Source: an uncultured Erysipelotrichaceae bacterium (GTDB lineage Bacteria; Bacillota_I; Bacilli_A; Erysipelotrichales; Erysipelotrichaceae). Taken from it: a DNA stretch of 35,127 bases. Of the stretch, positions 1 to 7,466 are shown piece after piece. The notes under the pieces are model-generated. The model did no database searches, was not told the DNA's origin, and saw only the letters and a list, made by a program, of their open reading frames with translations. A program made the position numbers and the translations under genes. Every line of letters begins with the position of its first letter. Position 1 is the stretch's first letter. Location: contig CACYXJ010000019.1 in assembly GCA_902778375.1 (NCBI GenBank), forward strand, positions 1 to 35,127. The letters are read 5' to 3'.

Positions 1-27
1 CTTGCCTGTAACCAAAGGAGGACGTCC

Positions 28-1074
28 ATGAGAGCGACAAAGAGAGTAATCGGACAGCTGGAGAAGTGTTACGCGCTGGGGCGGTTTGCCTATGACGGCG
101 CGGAGCATCTGGTGGTTGCGGCGGAAAAGCACAACCCCTGCTATACCTTCGACCTGGACGGAAACATGGCGGACACACTCTGGGAGGGACCTGGCGGCGT
201 CATGACCGTCGCGCAGGTGCCGGGCAAGCCGATCCTGCTGGCCACGCAGGCCTTCTATTCCCCCAACGATTCTGCGGAGGCGAAGATCGTCTACGTCCGC
301 AAGGTCGAGGGCGCGTGGCGCTCCGAGGTCCTGTGCGACCTGCCGTTCGTGCATCGCTTCGGCGTGCTCCACAGGGGCGGCCGGCATTATCTGATCGCAT
401 GCACGCTTAAATCCGCGCACGCGTTCAAGAATGACTGGACATGTCCGGGCAGAATCTGGGTCGCGGAACTTCCCGAAGACCTGCATGGCTATGATCAGGA
501 TCATCAACTGGAACTGTTCCCGCTGGTCAGCGGTCTGTACAAGAACCACGGCTTCGCCGTGCACCGGAACGAAGACGGCAGTTCGTTCGCTGTTGTCGGA
601 ACGGAAAACGGTGTATACAAGGTCGAACCACCGGCGGAAAAAGACGGCGAATGGGATTGTGAATGTCTGCTGGAAACACCAGCCAGCGACATGCTGTATC
701 TGGATTTCGACGGTGACGGGGAACGTGAACTTCTCGTCCTCTCACCGTTCCATGGCGACACTGTCAGCATCTATAAAAAGAAGGGCGCTGAATTCGCAAA
801 AGTCTGGGAACTGGATAAGAAAATGCCGTTCATCCATGCCATTGACGGGGCATTGGTAAACGGCAGATGGTGCGCCTTTACAGGCAACCGCCAGGAGGAC
901 AGAGATCTGATCATGATCTGCTATGAAGACGGAGAATACCGTGTTTCCCTCCTGGACCAGGGAAGCGGACCTGCCAACTGCATGTACTTTGAGGCAGACG
1001 GCGAAAGCAGACTGCTCGCCGCCAACCGGGAAACCGACGAAATCGCAGTCTACACGCTGCGGGAGGATGCATGA
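28..1074 (+). CDS. Soluble beta-propeller-like protein of a pentose operon (unknown function)
   Basis: 348 residues with no signal peptide or membrane segment, so probably cytoplasmic. I do not recognise a named family. The sequence shows repeated short beta-rich blocks, and LDFDGDGERELLVLSP near residue 235 is the Asp/Gly-rich FG-GAP/VCBS-type loop, which suggests a beta-propeller. The start is supported by AAAGGAGG 6 bases upstream. The stop overlaps the next start as ATGA, and the next two genes are pentose-5-phosphate epimerases, so it belongs to a sugar-acid or pentulose operon whose upstream part lies outside the window (a TAA at 9-11 may be the previous stop). A sugar-lactone or sugar-binding role is possible, but only from context. 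Confidence 0.75.
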   Translation: MRATKRVIGQLEKCYALGRFAYDGAEHLVVAAEKHNPCYTFDLDGNMADTLWEGPGGVMTVAQVPGKPILLATQAFYSPNDSAEAKIVYVRKVEGAWRSEVLCDLPFVHRFGVLHRGGRHYLIACTLKSAHAFKNDWTCPGRIWVAELPEDLHGYDQDHQLELFPLVSGLYKNHGFAVHRNEDGSSFAVVGTENGVYKVEPPAEKDGEWDCECLLETPASDMLYLDFDGDGERELLVLSPFHGDTVSIYKKKGAEFAKVWELDKKMPFIHAIDGALVNGRWCAFTGNRQEDRDLIMICYEDGEYRVSLLDQGSGPANCMYFEADGESRLLAANRETDEIAVYTLREDA

Positions 1075-1922
1075 TGGAATATACACTGGCACTGTATGAA
1101 AAGGCGATTCCTTCCGGCAAGTCCTTTGAAGAAATGTTCATGATCACAAAGGAATGCGGCTTTGACCGTTTCGAAATCAGCATCGATGAAACCAAAGCGA
1201 GACTTTCGCGGCTGAACATGACACCGGAGGAACAGTGCGCGCTCGGTGAACTGGCAAGGAAATGCGGCACGCCGATCCGCACCATGTGCCTGAGCGGACA
1301 CCGCAAATATCCGTTTGGATCGAAAGATCCCGAAGTCCGCAGACGCAGCATGGAAATCATGTACAAGGCAGTCGACTTCTGTGTCAATGCCGGCATCTCG
1401 ATCATCCAGCTTGCCGGCTATGATGTGTATTACGAGAAAGGCGACGAAGAGACGGAAAGAATGTTTGCCGAAAACCTGCAGAAAGCCGCGGATTATGCCG
1501 GTTCCAAAGGCGTAGTGCTGGCATTTGAAACGATGGAAACACCGTTTATGGACACCGTTGAAAAAGCCATGCGTTATGTCAATCAGGGCGGCTCGCCCTG
1601 GCTGGGCGTGTATCCCGATATCGGCAACCTGAAAAATGCAGCCGTGCTGTACGGGCTCGATGTCACGGAAGACATGGAAAAGGGCAGGGGCCATACCTTT
1701 GCCGTCCATCTCAAGGAGACACAGCCCGGTATCTACCGCGACATGAATTACGGTACCGGCGGCCATACGGAATATGTACCCTGCATCCGCAAGGCTCTGG
1801 ATATGGGAGTAAGGATGTTTACCGGCGAGTTCTGGTACCAGGACGGCCAGGATTATATGAAGGTCATCAGGGAATCCAATGATTTCCTGCGGGCCAGAAT
1901 CGAGGAGGCGGAAAATGCTTGA
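1071..1922 (+). CDS. ulaE: L-xylulose-5-phosphate 3-epimerase (UlaE/SgaU family)
   Basis: 283-residue TIM-barrel sugar-phosphate epimerase. The family converts L-xylulose 5-phosphate to L-ribulose 5-phosphate in ascorbate or L-pentulose breakdown. The four metal/catalytic positions of UlaE are visible in order: Glu in AFETMET, Asp in YPDIGNL, His in VHLKET and Glu in TGEFWYQ. The length matches the family (about 284). The start overlaps the previous stop (ATGA) with GGGAGG 4 bases before; a second ATG follows directly at 1074. Its product is the substrate of the next gene, which supports the assignment. A related hexulose-phosphate isomerase cannot be fully excluded. Confidence 0.9.
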   Translation: MMEYTLALYEKAIPSGKSFEEMFMITKECGFDRFEISIDETKARLSRLNMTPEEQCALGELARKCGTPIRTMCLSGHRKYPFGSKDPEVRRRSMEIMYKAVDFCVNAGISIIQLAGYDVYYEKGDEETERMFAENLQKAADYAGSKGVVLAFETMETPFMDTVEKAMRYVNQGGSPWLGVYPDIGNLKNAAVLYGLDVTEDMEKGRGHTFAVHLKETQPGIYRDMNYGTGGHTEYVPCIRKALDMGVRMFTGEFWYQDGQDYMKVIRESNDFLRARIEEAENA

Positions 1923-2610
1923 GGAACTGAAGAAAGAAGTATGCGAGGCAAATCTTGAACTTGTCAGAAGAGGCATCGTCATCTACACCTGGGGGAATGT
2001 CTCCGGCATTTCCGCAGACCGGAAATACATGGTCATCAAACCTTCCGGCGTGGACTATGACGGCATGAGTCCGGACGATATGGTGGTTGTCGATATCGCA
2101 AGCGGCGAGCGGGCGGAAGGAAAGTGGAAGCCATCCTCCGACACCGATACGCATCTGGAACTCTACCGCCGTTATGAAAACATCAAAGGCATCGTTCATA
2201 CCCATTCCATCCACGCTGTGGCTTTCGCCCAGGCCGGTCTTCCGGTTCCGGCACTCGGCACGACACATGCCGACTATTTCTACGGCGACGTGCCATGCAC
2301 GAGGGAACTGACACGGGCGGAAGTGGAAGAAGCATATGAACGCAACACCGGCAAGGTGATCATCGAAACAATCGATGGTCTGGGATATGATCCAATGGCT
2401 GTGCCGGGAATCGTCGTCAAGAATCACGGTCCGTTCTGCTGGGGAACCAGTCCGGCCAATGCCGTATACAACGCGGTCGTTCTGGAAACGGTGGCGGAGA
2501 TGGATCTCAAGACTTTATTGCTCAATCCGAATGCTTCCCTGGCGCAGTATGTGCTGGACAAGCACTATATGCGCAAGCACGGACCAAACGCATATTACGG
2601 ACAGAAATAA
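1915..2610 (+). CDS. araD: L-ribulose-5-phosphate 4-epimerase (AraD/UlaF family)
   Basis: 231 residues from ATG 1915, exactly the usual AraD length. A further-upstream in-frame ATG at 1879 is rejected because GAGGAGG (1902-1908) sits in front of 1915. Class II aldolase fold: GNVSG near the N-terminus, phosphate-binding [10 protein letters not shown], the zinc pair in HTHSIHA, and the third zinc His in [10 protein letters not shown]. It turns L-ribulose 5-phosphate into D-xylulose 5-phosphate, feeding the pentose phosphate pathway. It overlaps the previous gene by 8 bases and is followed by a terminator, so it is the last gene of the operon. UlaF and AraD cannot be told apart by sequence alone; the UlaE-like neighbour favours the ascorbate-type role. 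Confidence 0.92.
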   Translation: MLEELKKEVCEANLELVRRGIVIYTWGNVSGISADRKYMVIKPSGVDYDGMSPDDMVVVDIASGERAEGKWKPSSDTDTHLELYRRYENIKGIVHTHSIHAVAFAQAGLPVPALGTTHADYFYGDVPCTRELTRAEVEEAYERNTGKVIIETIDGLGYDPMAVPGIVVKNHGPFCWGTSPANAVYNAVVLETVAEMDLKTLLLNPNASLAQYVLDKHYMRKHGPNAYYGQK

Positions 2611-2614
2611 CCCG

Positions 2615-2645
2615 AAAGCACGGTGAAGAACCATCGTGCTTTTTC
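2615..2645 (+). terminator. Rho-independent terminator after araD
   Basis: Stem AAAGCACG / CGTGCTTT with a short loop, followed by TTTT. It lies 4 bases after the araD stop and ends the pentose operon. Confidence 0.8.
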
Positions 2646-2655
2646 GATATGCATG

Positions 2656-2661
2656 TATAAT
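2656..2661 (+). promoter_or_regulatory. -10 box of the 6-phospho-beta-glucosidase gene
   Basis: Perfect TATAAT 32 bases before the start codon, directly behind the upstream terminator. No good -35 box is visible at 17 bases, so an activator may help. Confidence 0.45.
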
Positions 2662-2689
2662 AAAAGTAACTAATAGACAGGAGAAATAA

Positions 2690-4123
<1,434 letters not shown>

Positions 4124-4126
4124 TCA

Positions 4127-4155
4127 AGGGAGGCTCATCTGAGCCTTCTTTTTTT
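4127..4155 (+). terminator. Rho-independent terminator after the GH1 gene
   Basis: Stem AGGCTC / GAGCCT with loop ATCT followed by TCTTTTTTT, starting 4 bases after the stop codon. Confidence 0.85.
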
Positions 4156-4189
4156 ATTTCTGCTGCAGATAAAGAGAACACAGATTATT

Positions 4190-4198
4190 TGATATACT
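4190..4198 (+). promoter_or_regulatory. Extended -10 promoter of the MFS/lipoprotein/radical SAM operon
   Basis: TGATATACT, i.e. TGn plus TATACT, 44 bases before the MFS start and just after the upstream terminator. No clear -35 box, as is common for extended -10 promoters. Confidence 0.5.
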
Positions 4199-4242
4199 GT
4201 AGAATATAGAAAAGAACCTTTTTCCGGGAAGGAGAGAATCAT

Positions 4243-5487
4243 ATGAAAGCCAAACATCTTTTTGTCCTGATTGCCATGTGTGGTCTGGCGGCGGCTACCA
4301 TCGGTGTCACTGTCAATACGGCCGGTGTTTTCTATGCGCCGATTGCCGAAGATCTTGCGGTAGGCCGCGGCAGTGTGGCGATGATTATCACCATCTGCTC
4401 GATCGTCGGTGCCATCGTGGCTCTGTTTGTTCCGAAAATACTGAAGGAGCAGACACTGAAGATCATTATCATCACGGCAACAGTGCTGCTGTGCGGTTCG
4501 ACATACATGCTTTCCAGATGCACGAGTCTGGGTCAGATGTATATCCTCAGCGTCGTCAGAGGCGCTGGCAACGGATTGATCAATTTCGTCATGATTACGA
4601 TGATGGTCAATTACTGGTTCTTTGCCAGACGCGGTCTGTTCACCAGCATTGTCATGGCTTTCAGCGGCGTGCCGGGTGTTCTTCTCTCTCCCGTTTTCAG
4701 CAATATCATTAATGCGTCCGGCTGGCGCACCGGCTTTGTATGGGTCGCCATTGCCACTCTGATCTGCTGTCTGCCGGCAGTTGTTCTGCCGTTTACCGTC
4801 CAGCCGAAGACCTGCGGTCTGGAACCGTTCGGTTATGCGGAATTCCTGAAGGAAAGGGAAATGGGAAGAACCGTTGTTATCGATGACCGCCCGAAACAGT
4901 TCAACTTCTTCAATCCGAAGTTCCTGCTGGCGATTCTGGTCACGGTCGCAATCTCTGTCATCGCCGCTGTTCCGCAGCATTTCCCCGGCTATGCCGTTTC
5001 CCTCGGAAAGGCAGCTTCCGTCGGTGCCATGATGCTGTCGTTCTCCATGGCTTTCAACATTCTGTCCAAACTTGCCTTTGGCGTGATGAATGACAGATAC
5101 GGCGCTTACAAATCCATCCTGGTCATGAGTGCCGTCAATATTTTCGGCATCCTGCTTCTGCTGTTTGTTCCCCAGGAATGGGCACTGCTTGCCGGCGCAG
5201 GTCTGTATGCCGTAGCCTTCGCGGTCGGTGCCGTCGGTATCGCGATGCTGTCGGGATATCTCTTCGGTATGGAATACTATGCGACAGCTTATCCGATCCT
5301 CAGCTTTGTCGGCGGTGTTGCCAACGCTGTCGGCGCCACTCTGGTCGGCTCGCTGTATGATGCGACTGGCACCTATACCGTCAATTTCTGGCTGGCTCTT
5401 GCCTGCCAGGCTGTCCTGATCCTGTCACTGGTCGGCGCAGTCGCAATCAGAAGAAACGAACGCCACTCCGGTCTGGAAGAAAACTAG
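4243..5487 (+). CDS. MFS transporter, 12 membrane segments
   Basis: 414 residues of alternating hydrophobic segments, consistent with about 12 transmembrane helices and a central cytoplasmic loop (around residues 190-230, charged, with KEREMGR). The layout and the post-TM6 phrase QPKTCGLEPFG resemble oxalate/formate-antiporter-type MFS carriers. The substrate cannot be read from sequence. Start ATG 4243 has GGAAGGAG upstream. The stop is only 9 bases before the small lipoprotein gene, so it is probably co-transcribed with that gene and the radical SAM gene. Whether it moves a compound connected with them is unknown. Confidence 0.85.
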   Translation: MKAKHLFVLIAMCGLAAATIGVTVNTAGVFYAPIAEDLAVGRGSVAMIITICSIVGAIVALFVPKILKEQTLKIIIITATVLLCGSTYMLSRCTSLGQMYILSVVRGAGNGLINFVMITMMVNYWFFARRGLFTSIVMAFSGVPGVLLSPVFSNIINASGWRTGFVWVAIATLICCLPAVVLPFTVQPKTCGLEPFGYAEFLKEREMGRTVVIDDRPKQFNFFNPKFLLAILVTVAISVIAAVPQHFPGYAVSLGKAASVGAMMLSFSMAFNILSKLAFGVMNDRYGAYKSILVMSAVNIFGILLLLFVPQEWALLAGAGLYAVAFAVGAVGIAMLSGYLFGMEYYATAYPILSFVGGVANAVGATLVGSLYDATGTYTVNFWLALACQAVLILSLVGAVAIRRNERHSGLEEN

Positions 5488-5496
5488 GAGAACAAT

Positions 5497-5757
5497 ATGA
5501 AGAAAAGAAAAAACAACCGCGTCACGGCTTCCAGTATCCTTGCCGGCACGATTCTCGCCACAGCGGTCTTTCTGCCCGGGTGTAATGAAGTTCCTGCGGT
5601 TTACGGTCCGCCGCCGGATGATCCGGAATATGATCCTTCGAACAATGTGAACGAGGATGTATACGGACCGCCGGTAATCGAGGAAGAAGAACCGGCGGAA
5701 GAGGAAAGCGAAACACCGCCGTCCGTCGAGGAAGCTCCTGCCGATGAAAAAGATTAA
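5497..5757 (+). CDS. Small lipoprotein with two VYGPP motifs, possible radical SAM substrate
   Basis: 86 residues. A basic N-terminus (KKRKNNR), a hydrophobic stretch and the lipobox LPGC make it a lipoprotein anchored through C29, its only cysteine. The mature part is very acidic and proline-rich and carries VYGPP twice, at residues 35-39 and 55-59, exactly 20 residues apart, with EYDPSNN between. The rest (60-86) is mainly Glu/Pro and looks disordered. AGGAG precedes the start by 4-5 bases. The radical SAM gene starts inside its last codons. From memory, radical-SAM-linked lipoproteins with a YGxP motif are described in Bacteroidetes (the TIGR04133/TIGR04134 pair), so this may be a Bacillota counterpart whose YGPP sites are enzymatically modified. 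That is inference. Confidence 0.8.
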   Translation: MKKRKNNRVTASSILAGTILATAVFLPGCNEVPAVYGPPPDDPEYDPSNNVNEDVYGPPVIEEEEPAEEESETPPSVEEAPADEKD

Positions 5758-6814
5758 GGAAGAACATCTCAATCAGCTTGCTGATTATACAAGACATCTA
5801 TACCGTCATCCCGAACTGAGACATCTGTTTCTGGAATTCACCCTGCAGTGCAACGAAAACTGTTTTCATTGCGGCAGCCGGGCAACCCGGGAAAAAAGGG
5901 AGGAACTGACGGCCGATGATTTCAAACGAATCCTTGCGGAAGTCCGCGAGGATTTTGACATCTCCAGAATGCAGCTGTGCATTACCGGCGGTGAACCGAT
6001 GCTGCGCCGTGATTTCTTTGAAATCATGTCCTATGCCCACGAACTGGGATTCCGCTGGGGAATGACCAGCAATGCCACTCTGATCGATCATGATGTCGCC
6101 CACCGTCTGGCTGAATGCGGCATGTCCACGATCTCCGTCTCCATCGACGGACTGAAGGATACGCATGACAGACTCAGAGGGATGAAAGGCGGCTATGAGA
6201 GGGCAATGAAGGGAATCCAGTGTCTGATCGATGAAGGATCCTTTCAGGCTGTACAGGTCACGACTGTCATCAACCACCAGAATATCGATGAACTGGACGA
6301 ACTGTTTGCCATCATGGACAAGATCGACATCGATTCGTGGCGGGTGATTCATCTCGAACCGATCGGCAGGGCACTGGACAGACCGGAACTGATGTGCACG
6401 AAAGAAGATTACATCCGTCTCTTCGACTTTATCCGTGACAAAAGAAAACAGGGTTATCCCCTGGAATTCGGCTGCAGCCACTATCTCGGTCTGGATTATG
6501 AAGCGGAAGTCAGGGACTGGTACTGGCTGTGCAATGCCGGCGTGTATACCGCCAGCATCATGAGCAACGGCGATATCGGCGCATGTCTTGACATTGAAAG
6601 AAGAGCGGAAACGATCCAGGGAAATATAAAAACCGACCGTTTCCGGGATGTCTGGGAAAACCGTTTCGAACTGTTCCGTCATGACCTCAGCGACAGCAGT
6701 GAAACCTGCCGCGGCTGCGTGCATAAACGCTTCTGCCGCGGTGACGCCCATCACAGCTGGGACTATGACCGCAATGAACCGATGGTATGCATGCGCGGCA
6801 TCCTGTTTGAATGA
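5744..6814 (+). CDS. Radical SAM protein with C-terminal SPASM-like cluster domain
   Basis: 356 residues. The SAM-binding [4Fe-4S] motif CNENCFHC (C36, C40, C43) is followed by the GGEPMLR motif and SNATLI. The C-terminal third has seven more cysteines (about 244, 263, 281, 322, 325, 331, 349) in the CxxCxxxxxC...C arrangement of SPASM domains, which bind extra iron-sulfur clusters and are typical of peptide- and protein-modifying enzymes. It overlaps the lipoprotein gene by 14 bases, with GAGGAAG as ribosome site, so translation is coupled. Likely role: modification of the neighbouring VYGPP lipoprotein in the cytoplasm before export. Related to AlbA/PqqE-type maturases; the exact chemistry is unknown. 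Confidence 0.9.
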   Translation: MKKIKEEHLNQLADYTRHLYRHPELRHLFLEFTLQCNENCFHCGSRATREKREELTADDFKRILAEVREDFDISRMQLCITGGEPMLRRDFFEIMSYAHELGFRWGMTSNATLIDHDVAHRLAECGMSTISVSIDGLKDTHDRLRGMKGGYERAMKGIQCLIDEGSFQAVQVTTVINHQNIDELDELFAIMDKIDIDSWRVIHLEPIGRALDRPELMCTKEDYIRLFDFIRDKRKQGYPLEFGCSHYLGLDYEAEVRDWYWLCNAGVYTASIMSNGDIGACLDIERRAETIQGNIKTDRFRDVWENRFELFRHDLSDSSETCRGCVHKRFCRGDAHHSWDYDRNEPMVCMRGILFE

Positions 6815-6830
6815 TAAATGAGAAAAGTAG

Positions 6831-6853
6831 AAAACCGGCATTGCCGGTTTTTA
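6831..6853. terminator. Bidirectional terminator between radical SAM gene and thpR
   Basis: Stem AAAACCGGC / GCCGGTTTT with a tight ATT loop, with A-rich sequence on the left and TTTT on the right. It serves both convergent genes, and the thpR stop codon lies in its right edge. Confidence 0.8.
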
Positions 6854-7357
6854 TTCGCTGATTGCTTCGACCGCGTCCAGTTCCGTATACAGCATGCCTT
6901 TTTCCGTCCTTTGTGAGCGCATCAGCGAGATACGCGACGCCGTCATTTTCAAAGGCAGGGGACTGACGGGCGGCAGGGGAATATCCGCTTTGCGCACCAG
7001 GGTGACATGGGCGAAGAACGGTTTGGGATCATAGGGAATATCGCGTTGTGACAAAGCCCGTCTGAGTTGTCTGACATAGCGGTCCAGTTCTTCGTTTTCC
7101 CTGATGCCGCACCAAAAGATCTTCTTGAAAAAGCCCGTGCGTTCAAGGGTGATTTCAAACGGCTCAAAATCGACAGATTCGATTGCCTCCATGACCGTTT
7201 CCGTATCCGGATATTCACCGATATAGGCAAGGGTGATATGCAGGTTGAACGGATCGGTATAGACACCGTTTACACCGCAGTCACGCATTTTTTTCTGAAC
7301 GTTTACCAGCTCGCCGCGGACATCTTCATCGGGCAGGATGGCAATAAACAGACGCAT
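6851..7357 (-). CDS. thpR: RNA 2',3'-cyclic phosphodiesterase (2H phosphoesterase, ThpR/LigT)
   Basis: 168 residues. Both HxTx catalytic motifs are present, HITL at 40-43 and HVTL at 117-120, the defining pair of the 2H superfamily. MRLFIAILPD is the typical ThpR N-terminus. The family opens 2',3'-cyclic phosphates on RNA (historically called 2'-5' RNA ligase) in the cytoplasm. AGGAAAGGAAA precedes the start. It is transcribed divergently from feoAB and ends in a terminator shared with the radical SAM gene. It is a single-gene unit, so its own substrate is not suggested by context. Confidence 0.92.
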   Translation of the reverse strand: MRLFIAILPDEDVRGELVNVQKKMRDCGVNGVYTDPFNLHITLAYIGEYPDTETVMEAIESVDFEPFEITLERTGFFKKIFWCGIRENEELDRYVRQLRRALSQRDIPYDPKPFFAHVTLVRKADIPLPPVSPLPLKMTASRISLMRSQRTEKGMLYTELDAVEAISE

Positions 7358-7381
7358 GGCAGATTTCCTTTCCTTACGGGA

Positions 7382-7390
7382 ATTATAGCA
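7382..7390 (-). promoter_or_regulatory. Extended -10 promoter of thpR
   Basis: On the minus strand TGCTATAAT, a perfect TATAAT with the TGn extension, about 25 bases before the thpR start codon. Confidence 0.6.
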
Positions 7391-7405
7391 TGGACGTAAT
7401 GATAA

Positions 7406-7418
7406 CTAACAAAGTTAG
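7406..7418. promoter_or_regulatory. Inverted repeat between thpR and feoAB, candidate metal-repressor operator
   Basis: CTAAC-AAA-GTTAG, a perfect 5-bp inverted repeat, lies between the two divergent promoters and overlaps the -35 area of feoAB. TTAG/CTAA arms are typical of DtxR/MntR-family operators, and iron uptake is a usual target. The regulator is not in this window, so the assignment is an inference. Confidence 0.35.
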
Positions 7419-7435
7419 ACACTACTTACTTTCTG

Positions 7436-7444
7436 TGATATGCT
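7436..7444 (+). promoter_or_regulatory. Extended -10 promoter of feoAB
   Basis: TGATATGCT (TGn plus TATGCT), about 22 bases before ATG 7467. TTAGAC at 7415-7420 could act as a weak -35 box at 18 bases. This position argues against the upstream ATG at 7440, which lies inside the -10 box. Confidence 0.45.
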
Positions 7445-7466
7445 TGTTTCTGGAAAAGAGACAGAT

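Noticed and set aside
7440..7466. Upstream ATG for feoAB
   Set aside because: It lies inside the likely -10 box and has no ribosome site; MNLKELKTG at 7467 matches FeoA starts.
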